From assembly GCF_932526225.1 (NCBI RefSeq), contig NC_064034.1, positions 16,568,887-16,628,886 of the forward strand: a stretch of DNA of 60,000 nt. Reading direction: 5' to 3'. The stretch is from Nematostella vectensis (taxonomy: Eukaryota; Cnidaria; Anthozoa; Actiniaria; Edwardsiidae). This document shows positions 27,792-42,700 of this stretch, piece after piece (position 1 is the stretch's first letter; each line of letters starts with the position of its first letter). The notes beneath the pieces are model-generated. The model did not search any database. It had not been told where the DNA came from and was given only the letters and a program-made list of their open reading frames with translations. The translations under genes were made by a program, and so were the position numbers.

Positions 27792-30700
27792 CTGGATAAA
27801 AGAGTAAAAACAAAAGGTTAAGGTGGTGTGAACACTGGATTGGATTGCTCATCTCCTGTTATTACGTCCTTGTAGCTACGTAATTTTAAGATGCTCTAAC
27901 ATAACGAAATGGGAGTCGAAAGGTCTTATACATTCTTCGTTGGCTAGTTCCTTGTTGCATTGCATTGTTTATGTCCTTCAAAAACGTTTAATTTCTATGT
28001 TTCGAAGAGCGGCTATTAAATCTCATACCTTACAAAGCGCAGGAATGGCTTTTTTTCAATTTATATTCATTTACTTTCAAAGGGGCAGCACTACATCTTA
28101 AAAGTTAAAAAAAGAAAAAAAATTACAACCCAGAGTTTTTCACGCCATGTTTTAGTAAAAAAATAATAAATGTTCGTTTCATCGCCTTTGGCGTTTATTT
28201 GAATTGCAAGGTCGTAAGGCGGGTCCCTGGGGAAAATGCGCGCTTATATTATTTTAAGACTCCAGCTTTAGGATTAAGTTAGCAAAGTAGTGATTTATGA
28301 AAACGGGAGTCCTTAATCAGGTCATTTATTTCATATTTAAAGGATAGAACGGCTCATTCTCACCTTCAGACGAGTAATTGAAATGCCAAACTCCTGGCCG
28401 TTAAATGCAGCTTCATGGATTGTCCTTGTTAACGACACATCGCCATCAGTGTAGTTCTTCTCCTTGATACACGAGTCTAGGAACTTTTCCAGGGTGTTCA
28501 CCACACTCGGCACCTTGGAACCATGCTTCATCGAGAAGCCTGCTTTGGAAGCTAATTCAGTCTTCAAAATACGTTCTTTCAGGTGCTCAGCTTCTTCAGT
28601 AGAGCCACCTAATGCCTCGTGCAAGAGCCAAGGCAGTTCCACATCGGCAACATCGGTCTTGGAACCCACTGTCCCGGGAGTAAGTGTGATTGGGCAACAG
28701 TTGAGGGTAGTCATCTCCTGCTGATTGTAATCCTTCGTTTTTTTTACTTTGTCCCTCAAAGCGTGGCGGGAGATCATAAGACTAATTCTTGACGGTCTTT
28801 GAGCAGGTAAGGTGGCTGTTGAGGCGGCTGTTTCATCCCTCTCATGACAGTGCACAGTGCTCTCTTTTGTGATTATCGGGTTATTGCTGGGCAAATCGTA
28901 AGGGCTTGCGAAAAGGGTTGAGACCTGCTCACCGTGTACTCTATAGACATTCATCCTGCTTGTGGGTTCTGGAGGTGGGGTAACTGATTCCTCACCGGAA
29001 TCCTTTGCAACCTTTTGCTTTTTAGTTGGGGGCTTAACACTACTGGCCTTGCGCTTCCCTATGTTAGATTCTCCGACTATTCTATCTTTGGGGGCTTTGT
29101 TAGTGTCTGCTCCCTCTTCTTTTTCGGTTTGTTTCTTGTCCTCGTCATGTCTATTCTTTTCGTCTCTTACAGACGCTTTCTTGTCAACAGATCTCTTCAC
29201 TTGCCTGGCATCACCGGATTTCTCCGAGGCCTCGTTTTGTGACTTGGAATCCAATTGATCTGATTGCTCGATGCTCGTGCTCACCGTGGTTAGTGCTTTA
29301 GGGGGCATGGAAGTTCGAGGAGGTCCTTGGGCACCTGGCTCGACAAGACCGCTCTCTGCAATCGATTCTTGTTCGTCTAGCGAAATACCGACGATCTCTT
29401 CCGGCAGAGTTAACTTTGCCTTGATCTAGATGTTTCAGAGGGGTTCGTTAACAGAGAGTAAGGACACGACTAAATTACTACAAGCTTTTCTTATATTGGG
29501 CCGTAGCAGGCCTCGAAATATTGGGTGGGGGGCACAATACAGAAACATTAAGAAATATTGTGGGGGGGGGGGGGGGGTGGCACGTGCGGCCAGTGCCCCA
29601 CCCCCTGCTACGGCCCTGTTATACCAAGCACTAGCGATTTGGATAACCACCTCGATGTTCTGTATACATACACTTTAAATAAGGAAAGCCCATCTGTTGT
29701 TAATTGATTCTCTGTTCGCCTGGCTAAGCTTTCTGATTAAGAATATATACCTTGTTAGTAACGAGGAGGGAAAGAACGCACGCTGTTGTTCCTCCGTCCA
29801 GATCATTCTGGTCAATCTCCACCTCTGGCACCGGTCCATTCCCGTCCGGATTGTACGTTTCCAGTGGCAGAATGTTCTCCTGATACATCATGCACTCTTT
29901 GAAAGTCGATAGCTTTGTAGAGTAGTTGTCAAAAAGGCGGTAGTAGCTAAGGCAACAAAGACAACGGCAATAGTCAACACTACTAACAATTATATCTAAC
30001 TTCCAATCAATAACCACAGGCCTTCAAATAGAGTTAACAAACAAGTGTAAAACTTTAGCCTAAGGCAAAGAAGTGGTATCATACCTGTTGGTGAGGGAGA
30101 GACGCATGGCTGCGACTCGAGTTGCCCTTTTTTCTTGCGCGTGCTTTCGCCCTGTACCCTACACAAGATTTAAGTAGGCAATATCTTATACACACAGGGT
30201 TTACTTGACCGAAACCCGACTCTTATAACAATACTAGGATTTGGTGGGCCAATGTCTTGTACACGACACCTGTAACTTAACTATCTTGATCATACACTCA
30301 CTCATTTGAACCCAAACCCTGACATCTTTTTATAACAAACAGATAGGGTTGTTCACTTGCCAAAGATCCGACACCTATAATAATGCAAGAATTACGTGGA
30401 ACAATGTTTTGTACATTGTTTTGTACACACCCTTTTGCCCAGATCTTGACACCTATGACAACAAAAGACAAGAAAATCTAGAACACACCGCCTAATTTGG
30501 ACGAGTGCTATCACCTTTCTCTGTCTATCGATCATTCCATGCTCGTACAACTTGCTCACAGCAGTGTAGAGAACGTCCTGAAATGATCAAAATTCAGCCT
30601 TTTATATTGGGCACAATGGCAAGAACTTTATTCTATACAGTAATAATACACAATGGCAAAAAATGTAGTACGTACAGTGTTTTAACAAACATAAGGACAA

Positions 30701-33700
30701 GCCTTTAAGACAGACAGAATGGCCAACAACACATGGCCAAACGTACAGCCGCGCTACACAGCCACAGTGACAGCATGGCAAAAACGTACTTTTCAAGTAA
30801 CATAAAAGCAACATATTTTGATGTCAAGCATACAAATAAGCTTCCCTTCATATTCGTGGGATAATGTTAACAAACTTACTTCGGAGAAACAATTAAAAGC
30901 ATGCATGGCAGCCACTTGTCTCTTCTTGGAGTTACAGATAGCCTGACATAGAGAGAGAATGACCAGAATTGACAATAAGAATTGTACGATAGCTGTTTAA
31001 TATTTGGCGCTATTTGATCATAACAATTTGCACATAACTATTCCATAATAATTATTAATGGCACATACAATTTACAATGGCATATATAAATGGTATGCCT
31101 GCGCGAACAAAGGGGGGGGGGGGTGCGCATGGTACGCCCCCCCCCTTGGCGGCCAAAAAGTGGGTCATTTCATATTAAGGAATCACAAATACTATGCTTT
31201 TTTCATTTGATACTTATGACTGCACACCCCCCTCAGCCAATTCTGGCTACGCGCCTTGTATTTAACGCTTCTATCCACGGGAATCCATAGCATACCATTG
31301 CACTTCATGGCAACCGTGAAAACCTATGGAAAACCGTGGATATTCAAGACAAACCGTGGTATATCCTGATGCAAAGATTTTTAATACAATTGGCTCGTGA
31401 CTTAAAGTAGCAGTAGCGCATATTTAACACTTGCACGTAGCTCCACTAAATTCGGTATCGGGGATCTTTGGCGTCGAAAAAAACTAGTTTCCTTTCAATA
31501 ACTGACAAAATGAATGGGGCAGAGCTGAAGATGAGGATGTCTAGTACCAGTATGCCGAGTTTGGTGGAGCTACGTGCTAAGTGTTAAATTCACGTGCTAC
31601 TGCTACTTTAACATGACCAGTATGTACTTGCTCGCACCTCAGTATTTTCTTTAGTTGTGACAACAAGACTCACCTGGATAAGATCACTAGCCACATTTAT
31701 GCGAATGTCCTCTACTGACGTGAGTGGGGAACGGTGGAGAGAAACATCTTTCTCCTGAAAAGTCGAAACATTTTATAGCGAAAAAAATTATAACACTTAT
31801 CCACTATAGAGAAAGTTTGTAATTTGCGGTGTGAATTGTTTAGGGACTTTTGTTTGGGGAAATTAAAAACACATACATATTATACACAATTTAATGGAAT
31901 GGGTTTTGGCTCGTGCATCGATGAAGAACTCAGACAGGTGCAATGAGCAGCGTAGTAGAATTTATTGAGTCGTGGAACGCAAATGGCGCCGCTGTTGGCT
32001 TTTCCTAGGAGCACGTCTGTATAAGTTTCGGTTCCCAAGCGTAGACGGCCTGTGCGTTCTTATATCAATAGCATCTAGGATGTCTGTTAGAATGTCGGCG
32101 GTATGTCTCGACACCATTTCATGCTTTCTAGCAACTTTTCAGGTAGAAATGACGGCTTAAATGTCAATCAACCACAATTGAAAATACAAAGGTTCATTTG
32201 CAATAAAACTTCAAAATAATTATCCGTGATTGAAGTCTGATAGTTTATTAATGATATTTGATTTTATATTTTGTAGTTACGTGCTTGAATTAGCCAATGG
32301 AAATGAATTATTTGAGTCACTCAGTATGGTGCGGGAGCGTAAAATGGCCCCGTGGTTGGCCTTCTTAATGTGCCACATCAAAAGGTCAAAGGTTATTCTT
32401 GAAGACTCACCTTTCGCAACTCAAGCTTGCTGAGTGTGTAATTGTCGTGAAGGTCACTTAGGGAGTTCACAAGCTTTGATGTATCTAGATTATTCGACTC
32501 CTCGGCTCTGAAACAATAATAAAATGCAGCATGTGTTTGTTTGTCAAACTCATCCATCCTACAATAAAACTCTATTTCAAGGGTATAAAATAATGTGGTA
32601 TATATTTGTCAATGCAAACGGTGCTTGGTTAAATTTTTCGTAATCAAAAAACTGATGAATATATAAACTCTAACGACGCAAGTACGATACGCTGATGACT
32701 TTTAATGACTAATTTTACGGGTTAAACGTATTCTCTTCTGCATTTGCTAGAAATTTGGTATTTACTGTTCCACTCGGCCTAAGAACTGCAATTTGCCAGT
32801 AACTTTTTGCGCTGACGATGGTTTAAATAGGTGTAAACTATTATCACCGAGCTTTAATTCTGTTAATAATAAACCTGCTTCAAGCTACAGATGTACCCAT
32901 ACCGTGATCGGTCATAGATCTTCTTCACTGTTGCGAGGAATGTCTCCTCAAATGGTAAATTGAAGTCATCTAGACCCTGAAACTCCTGCAACAGCATGAA
33001 AACGGAAGACTTATAATAATCAGAATTATTTTAGATCCAGTCATGTTTATGTGATCATTTTTTTGTTTTGTGAGTTTTTTTTGCCGATGTTTCTGTTGTT
33101 AGTGTTGTTCAATCATTTAATACTTTCATTGTTATTGCTGCTTTTGTTTTGTTCTTATTGTTAATATCATCTCCCACTGTTTGTATTTAATAATAAACAT
33201 TTCATTCATTATCTTTCTGAAAATTTTCAATGCAAAATATGGCTCATAAGATTAGGTTTATCGCAAAGATAATTCGAAATGGTAGATACATTGAAGATTG
33301 TGTATAGTAAATGGTTGCATGGTGCAACGTTTAACAAAAACAGTTAAATACGGTGTACACTGTGACCTCGGCCTTTGCTACAGTATTTATAATACTTAAA
33401 GTCTGTTGTCTGTTGAAGCCTTCGTAAACATAAACGAAAGAATTTCCCCACCTCGTCCGCCAAGAACTCGGCCACATACGTCCTGACATTCACGACTGTT
33501 TTGCAGTTTTTCATCAGAACTTGGAGACGCTTGTGGTATTGGGTTGCAGACTTCTCAATTGGGCACTAAAAACAACAAACATCATCTTTCCTACAGTCTC
33601 TGCCAGCCCCCATAATGTCTGGCAAAAGTACCAAGTGTGTGAAAACATCCATTTCCATCGCGGTTGAGTCGGGGAAGCTTTCGTGACATTTTGATTTAAT

Positions 33701-36700
33701 TCCGGTATACCCCTCTCCTCGCCTTATTAAATTAGGTAATCAATCTTGTTTTTAAAATGTTATTAATAGGGAGCTTTTTAATATATAGCGATAATTATAA
33801 ATATAATTATTATAAAAAGATTTTTATAGTCATTTTAAAGACATTGATATGCTTGGTATATCTCCAGCCAAACGTTATATAGCTTTGTTTGTTCTGAGCG
33901 GACCTTCAAGCCAGGTGTGTTGGGGGGTTCGTCCGAACCCCCCCTGGCTACGGGCCTGCGGGTCACCCATCAGGTATTGCTCATTTTGCAGTTTACCTAT
34001 CATGTATCGCTTTCGTCAAGGTTTACCCATCAGGCATTGCTCAAATTATATTTTACTCTTTCATGCGTAGCTGGCCTTACAGTTTTTCCCATCAGGCATT
34101 GCTCTTTCGACAGTGTTCCAACCGGGAATTGCTAAAATTATAGTTTAAACTTATGGAATTTCTCACCTTACAGTATACCCATCAGGCATTGCTCGCATTA
34201 TTTTTTACCCATCATGCATCACAAGCGTTAAATTTTACCCACCATTTATAGCCCGCCATACAGTATACCCATCAGTCGTTGCTAAGTTTACAATATACCC
34301 ATCATCCACCACTAGCGCTTCATTTTACCCACCATGCATAGCTCACCTTACAGTACTGCTCGACGACGGTCTTGAGCTCGTATACAGGGAACTTGCGAAG
34401 TGTCACTTTCGGCATGAGGCCCATCACTATCTTGCAGATGAGAAGCTGAGGAGGAGCATATTATTCATTGCAAGTAAGGGATGAAGGGCGACTTTATCCT
34501 GAATTTCAAACAATGCAGATGTTCGTATAATTACCATTTTGTCTTGCTCAACAGTAAAGGAAGTTCGCTTCCGCTTAAAAATGAACTCCCTCTTTTTAAC
34601 TGTTTGGAGAAAAATAAAGATATTCTCAATTCTTATTGAATCCCTAAATCTATTTCTCATCGGCCCTTTGCTCTTTACCTCTCACCTTTACCTGTTAACA
34701 AGATAGTTTCCGAGGTTTTCAAGAATGTCAGTATGTCCGCTAATTTACGCAAAAAACGCTGCATAAAGCACTCAGTAATATAGCTGACGAGTAACTATGA
34801 TAGTCTCAATCAAACTCTTTATCAAGCACCAGAGCGATATGCTTTTAAACTAACTAATGTTCTAGTTTCATGGAAAACGTCCGTGAGCCTAATCCTCCGG
34901 TAGGTCATAACCACTTCACCCTCATGCATCTTCCAGGACACGTGGGTAAAGCCTGAACTATACAACACCAATAGATTAGCGAACTTTGTCACTGTCAAGT
35001 ATCTAGATTGTACGCGGTAATATGTAAGCTTTATATATGTGTTCATATGCTCGTAATTCAGTACTGAAAGAGGTACGCAATAAACATAAGATTGATTCAG
35101 CAAAGTGACGAGACAAGAAGAGAAAAAGAGAAGTGCAGCAGACAATGAGTACCTTTTCGCTCAAATCCAACCGCTTGGACCTTCTTTGTCTTGACTCGAA
35201 TGGGGGTGGGACCTGTATCGAGATAACAAAATGTAACGCATTCTTGTTTTACATTGTTGCACATTCTTGATTAAGTTGTTGTTATAAATGTTTATAGAGC
35301 CGCTATAAACAGGAGAACATACAGAAAATCACCAATAGAATATCTCGGGAAGGACATATTTGACGCATTTTTTTTTTTCGAATCTCACTATCTTTTATAT
35401 GTTCTACCTGCATGTTTAGTACAAACAAATCCTGTGGGAAATCTATGATAGAGCAGTTAACAGCGTTTCCCAATACATTTTTTTTCATTTATTGCTTTAA
35501 TTGTACAAAGAGAATGTCACTAATGCCAAGCCCATGGATAAACTGGCTATCTCTGATAAAGTGACTTTATACATTGAAGAATGTCGATCAACCACTCCAT
35601 TTTTTTTATATTTACATCGAAAAAATACAACAGTCTGTTTGCAATGAAACTTCAAAATAACCATCCACAATTAAAGTCTGATACTTCAGAAATGATATTG
35701 GATTGGAAGCAGATCATATACTTGCTGGAATTAGCCGATGGAAATCGATTCTTTTTGTGACTCGGGTTTGTGCGAGCGTAAAATGGCGACGTAATTGACC
35801 TTCTTTAAGGCGCTAGGAAGCGTGTGCTGTCTGTCATTTCACATCTGAAGAAATGGCTATACAAAAACCCACCTTGTGATTCCCGCTTTCGCTTGGTGCC
35901 GAGTTTGGGGGTTTTCGGGGTCTTCTTGGCTGTTGGAGTCGGTTGTGTCGGTTTGACAAATTTGGGAACAATCACCGCAGGTTTCACAACTTCTGTACCC
36001 CTACAAGTGGAACATAACCAGATGAGTAAAATAACTATTTCTCTGGTGTTTCTCTATGTACCCTTTCTCTTGTGTTTCGCTTTGTCTTTCAAGGCAAACT
36101 TAAATGTTATTTCGAATTTATATATATAGCATATTATACATTGCAAGTAAGGGATTAGGGACGACTTTATCCTGAATTTCAGACAATGCAGATGTTCTTA
36201 TAATTACCATTGTTTTACAATGTTTGGAATTGTTTTAGAATACTTTGAAAAGTCGATTAAGTGTTTGCAACATAACATTACATATCAATAAGACTTAATT
36301 CTTTGTATCGTTTCGGAAGAGTTTCCTTAGGTAACGTACACAAAAAAATTATACAAATTCTTCAAACTTGAATGTTACATCACCAAACTTTATTCTAGAC
36401 ACAGTTGTGTATTTTGTCTTATTCTAAAAAAAAATTCTCTGTCGTCTGCATTTTTGTCAATTCAACAAAATATTGATAGGTTAAACAAAAGCGATATATT
36501 CAATTTAGTTTGGTGTAGTTTTGAGATCGAGATCGAATATCTCTGATATCGTCTTCCTTAAACATAGGTGTGGCCGACTAGACCCTTGCTGTTAATGTGA
36601 AGGATGCCACAGAGTTGATGGTAATCGTCAACCACTCACGTTTTGACTTCTTTTTTGCATTTTTGAGTATCTAGGAGAAAAGGCAGCGCATTAGAATTGA

Positions 36701-39700
36701 GCAATCTACTACTAGTATTGAAGCAGCTACTACTTGCGGGATATAGGGACCAGTTTTCGTGAACGATTGCGATATAAGTATCTAACACTTACTGGAAACA
36801 AAGGAACCGTTCGTGTAAGATTTGCGTATATGTATCTTCTAATTACAGGATATAGAGGAACTGTTTAGAGAAAGATTGGCGTAAAAGTATCTACCACTTA
36901 CAGAATAGCCTGCTTGCAGGCGTTTACCCGGTGTTTTCTCGCTATGCGCTAAGAAAGATTGGCGTGTATGTATATACTACTTACAGGAAATTAATGATGG
37001 AGTTTCAAGAAAGGTGGGAGTATAAGTATCACACTATTACAGGAAATTAATGTCCAGTTTCGAGAAAGGTGGGCGTATAAGCATCTAACACTTACAGGAA
37101 ATTAATGCCCAGTTTCGAGAAAGGTGGGCGTATAAGCATCTAACACTTACAGGTAATTAATGTCCAGTTTCGAGAAAGATTGGCTTATATGTATCTACTA
37201 CTTACAGGAAATTAATAAGGGAGTTTCAAGAAAGGTGGGAGTATAAGCATCTAACACTTACAGGAAATTAATGTCCAGTTTCGAGAAAGGTGGGCGTATA
37301 AGCATCTAACACTTACAGGAAATTAATGTCCAGTTTCGAGAAAGGTGGGCGTATAAGCATCTAACACTTACAGGAAATTAATGTCCAGTTTCGAGAAAGG
37401 TGGGCGTATAAGCATCTAACACTTACAGGAAATTAATGCCCAGTTTCGAGAAAGGTGGGCGTATAAGCATCTAACACTTACAGGTAATTAATGTCCAGTT
37501 TCGAGAAAGATTGGCTTATATGTATCTACTACTTACAGGAAATTAATAAGGGAGTTTCAAGAAAGGTGGGAGTATAAGCATCTAACACTTACAGGAAATT
37601 AATGTCCAGTTTCGAGAAAGGTGGGCGTATAAGCATCTAACACTTACAGGAAATTAATGTCCAGTTTCGAGAAAGGTGGGCGTATAAGCATCTAACACTT
37701 ACAGGAAATTAATGTCCAGTTTCGAGAAAGGTGGGCGTATAAGCATCTAACACTTACAGGAAATTAATGCCCAGTTTCGAGAAAGGTGGGCGTATAAGCA
37801 TCTAACACTTACAGGTAATTAATGTCCAGTTTCGAGAAAGATTGGCTTATATGTATCTACTACTTACAGGAAATTAATAAGGGAGTTTCAAGAAAGGTGG
37901 GAGTATAAGCATCTAACACTTACAGGAAATTAATGTCCAGTTTCGAGAAAGGTGGGCGTATAAGCATCTAACACTTACAGGTAATTAATGTCCAGTTTCG
38001 AGAAAGGTGGGCGTATAAGCATCTAACACTTACAGGAAATTAATGTCCAGTTTCGAGAAAGGTGGGCGTATAAGCATCTAACACTTACAGGAAATTAATG
38101 CCCAGTTTCGAGAAAGGTGGGCGTATAAGCATCTAACACTTACAGGTAATTAATGTCCAGTTTCGAGAAAGATTGGCTTATATGTATCTACTACTTACAG
38201 GAAATTAATAAGGGAGTTTCAAGAAAGGTGGGAGTATAAGCATCTAACACTTACAGGAAATTAATGTCCAGTTTCGAGAAAGGTGGGCGTATAAGCATCT
38301 AACACTTACAGGAAATTAATGTCCAGTTTCGAGAAAGGTGGGAGTACAGATAGCTGTCATGCCCCGCTGCCCCTTGACCATCACCCGGGGGAGGAACGAT
38401 GGAATTCTCAAGCATTGGCTCAGTCAGACTGTCTCTGAACCTATACCATCTTGACCTATGAGCTGGACGTTCGCTGTTTGTGCTCATTCCTGGAACAGCA
38501 ATACATCGAGAGTTATCATCAGATTCAGCGTGAATAAATTATTTACATAGAGGATATTGCCTGGGAACGCTGCGATGGACATGTAATGTGGTATTTATTA
38601 TATAGATAGATGATAAACTAAGGGGAAAAAAATCACTTTCAAATCAGCTTTATTTGACAAAAAAGGAAAAATGTTTGATAAAAAACATTACACATTGCTA
38701 AGTATCACAAATGAACACATCAAAGATGCTGAGAGTAAATTAAAGTGTAATTTTTTCTAGTGAGATAGTAGTTACTCGCGCATGCGCAGTAGCTACAAAC
38801 AAGAAAAATGTGATAAGCGTACTTGCGTACTAAAGTACGCTGATCACTACTGTAAAAATTGTTTCGCTCCTCGAGTTATCTAGAGGCAATGAATAATGCT
38901 TTAGAGTCATCTGCATCTGGAGCAGGATTTGCAGTCGTTTTCACATTTCGGTCACCGTTGATTGAATGGTATAATTATAGGGCTGTATCTAGCTCGCTCT
39001 GGCTGTCTTGCTGTGAATCTGTTTTGGTCTGTCTGTAGGTTACTATGTCTAGCTTGCTCTGGTTGCATTGCAGCGAACTGCATTGCCTGCACATAGATCG
39101 CCAAGAGTAAACACGAAACTGACTGTTGCTTACAAGATTCAAAACGGGAGTCAACACACAGTTTGAAAGTGCGAATACAGCGTTTACATTGCGAACAATC
39201 CATGAGCGATAGAAATCATGTTGTAACTTTAGTATTGACTGCACCACGACAAAGACAAAAAACATACTGTAGGGCAGCGCGACTGTCAGGATAATGTTGA
39301 CAAACACTCGGGCATCTCTTAATCGCCACGTGTGCCCTGTTAACAAATACAGGGGTCCCGTTTAGAACTTTACGACGTCGCTCATCGAGAAACCTTTTTA
39401 TTCTGATCGCGAGTACCAGCAATAGAATGCAAGGGACGAAGTATGCCACGGTTGTGATACCGAAAATAAAGATCGCTTCTTCTTTGCCATACTGGCAAGT
39501 CACGGTGTAAGTGGTCGCACCAAGGTCCTCGCGGATTCTTTAGACAACTGAAGTCATGGACGCACTTTTCCAGGGAAATAACAAGAATACTAAAAATCTT
39601 GATGGACGATAGCGTGTAGGTGGTGAAGCGGAGAGCTCTGCAGGACCAGTCGCTTGTGAACATGTCCACATACATCTGGAGGCCGTCAATAACGAGTGCG

Positions 39701-42700
39701 CTTGCGGCGGTCAGAACGTTATTGAAGGCTAGACTGTAGAGGAAGGTTATGGTCAGGTTTCGGTCCATTGCGCGTTTGGGTTTTCCCCTTTGGCCAGCTT
39801 GGACTTGACGCACGGCGAAGAGCAGAAGTGCGTTACCGGCAGAGCCGACCAGAAAATACATGAAAAACACGGCAAAAAAGAGTGATTTGCTGACCATGTC
39901 GACAGGCATGAAGACGTAGCTCTTTTCAAACTCGGTTTGATTGATTGAAGTACTCATGTTTGACGGTGAGGTATTTTTTTTTCGCTCTTCAATGGCTATT
40001 CGCACCCTTTGTCCTCACCAGTGACAGCAACAGGGTGTTTGTGGTATCTGGACGGAACGGAATGGCTGAAGCAGAATAATATCCCGAACGATTGTTTATT
40101 TGCCATTGATATATTTCTTGTGACAAACATGTGACTCACGTACCAAAACTTTGTGAAAAGGGGAAGCATATTGTATCATAAAAAAGAAAGGAAAATTGTA
40201 GTGTGATTCTATGGCGAGCAAAGCGACAAAACAAAGCGACATTTTGGTTTGGAGAGTCTCGTTAAGAGAAAAGGAAATCGTTTAGACAATCAAACTGAAT
40301 GAAAGATCAAAAACATTTTGCCTACTTGGTCTAGCTAAGCTGGTATTCAGGTTGAATTGTACGTTTCATCAGATCAGCTATTTCCTTACCAATTTTGCTT
40401 AGTATATAGGTAGCGAAATTTTTTTTCAAAGCATTCTATTTTATCGAACTGCCATTGAGAGCCCGTTGATTGCCCGTTAATAATCCACTCTACAAATTAC
40501 CTCTGTGGATATCCTACCTACATCATAATTAAACCTAAAATCTCTTCCGTTCACGACAAGAGCTAAAAATATATTCAGAAGAAATCTCACTTCAGCGCTG
40601 TAGCAGACATTAAAGTATTGGGGAGGGGAGGGAGGGGGCACGATGCAGAAACATTAAGAAAGAATCAAAGGCATAGCCACGCCCCTACTGGTCATTTACT
40701 TGTAATTTTGTTATTGTGGGTGGCACGGCCCTAGTGCCCCATTCAATGCAACGGCTCTGCACGTTTTTAAAAAGCTGCAAACAAGATTCTAATAATGGAC
40801 TCTGTTATTTTAGCCATAAAGCGAGCTCTTTAATTAGCAAAAACAAGATAGAAAATTGAATATCGTCCCTATATATCTACGCTTTCGAGTAACTCCAACT
40901 CCTCTTTTTCTAAAGCGATGTCAGGCTACACACCAAGGAGGCCTACGAATTTTCTCATTCTTCAATTCTTTCCCTCTTTCTGTTCGATTGTTTTCTACAA
41001 ATGGTAAAGAGGGAATAATTACTTGAAAAACGATTTAAAAGAATCACGTTTTATCTGAGTGTATACCATGGTCATAGGTCGAACAAAGGCGAATGGTGCC
41101 GGATTTAAAATCAATTTAAATAGATCCTGTTTGTGAACATACTAAACCAACATACGGTTAGTGGGTAGGAGGAACCCACGAATCGATGTGTTAATTATGG
41201 TTCAGCGCGCGCGATATGGGAACTTGCCCATCGGAGCATCTTGTCCTATTGTAGAATTGATAGTCTTGCTCAACCTATTAGTATTTGAAGAATCATGTCT
41301 ACAAATATCACGTCTATTGAGAACCGAAAGTGGACCTTCGGCCGTTGTGGAGGGGGGGGGGGGGGGGAGGGGGTGCGTTCGCACCCCCTGGGTGGGTGTT
41401 TTTCATATTCACTGCCTATAATGCTAATCGCAGTTACGTAGTACAGGCCATGTATGGCCACCATATTCGATTTCAGAGCTTCATCTCTACGGTATGAGGG
41501 TCCAAATCGGGTTAAGCGTTAAACGCAAAATGGGCAAAACAATTGGGCGTAAATTTGATAAAATTAATTTGAGAAAAGGGAATAAGCGTTAGCCGTAATA
41601 AAGAAGCCAAAAAATTAGCCGTAACCGTTAACCGTAAACTTGGCGCAGTGTTGCTCGCGTCTATCACGTAATGTAGAAATATTGAAGCCGTTAAGGCAGT
41701 CAATAGGACTGCTGAGGACTAATAAATGAAAACGCTCTCTTTTGTACTCTCTTGATATCATTACTTAGATAGAGAGGTAATCCATGATGGAAAATTGGGG
41801 AGCAGTACTCTAGCACTGGTCTAATTACAGTACAGTAAAAATTAACGATGTCCCCTAAGGGGATACCAGCCCTCTTCAACATGACCAAAAAGTAGAGCCG
41901 TTTATTAGCTTTCTTTATGGCCTAAACTATGTGACAGTTTCACTTCAGATCACTGGCTACGTTTCCTCCTAGTATCTTTGCACCATCTGCAATGGACACC
42001 TCAAGTTTTTACCGTTAACCTTAAATCACACACTAAATCTTGAAGGAAATGGTTTATAATACAAATATCATTTCTGTATATTTGCATATGTTGTTGCTCT
42101 TTCTTCATTTGTATTTATGATGCTGATTTCAGCTGCTTTTTTTTGCAAGCCATTGCTATTTAAAAAAAGTAGATTTATGTAGTTATTCCATATTTTACTC
42201 CGTTTATGTGGATAAAAGGAGTAAAATATGGAATAACTAGGGGACAAAAAGAATAATTAGTCAATATAAACAAACATTAAACCAAGAACAGCAAAATACA
42301 AGCACAATCAAGGGCAGTAGGAAAGGAGTTTGTCAGGCTGAATTCTTATAATAAACCACGAAATTTCCTCTAATTTGGCTGAAATGTGCCTTGTTTGAGA
42401 CCGCGCTCTCCGTGTGTGATTAGAAAACAAGCTACGTTGCATAATCTGAGCTTCTACCCCGTGGGACCTGAACTGTCCCCGACGCGATAGCTGAATCGTG
42501 CTCAATTAAGAAATTTATTTTTCTTAGTCTGGCACGTTTCGTCTATCGCGTCAGGGACAGTTCAGGCACCACGGGGTATCACCTCAACACTCGGCTGTAC
42601 ACCCTATAATTGCTGACTCACCTAGAGGCGTGTTCAGGCTGATGTATTTGAAATCATTCCAGTAAGTGGTTACGGCAGCAAGTGAGTCAAATATATACTT

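Noticed and set aside
28464-29258. Plus-strand ORFs of 75-98 codons
   Set aside because: Shadows of the large GTF3C1 exon 28364-29425 on the other strand.
34822-35145. 107-codon minus-strand ORF
   Set aside because: Only the 34912-34952 part (THVSWKMHEGEV) is a phase-consistent GTF3C1 exon; the remainder is intron read-through.
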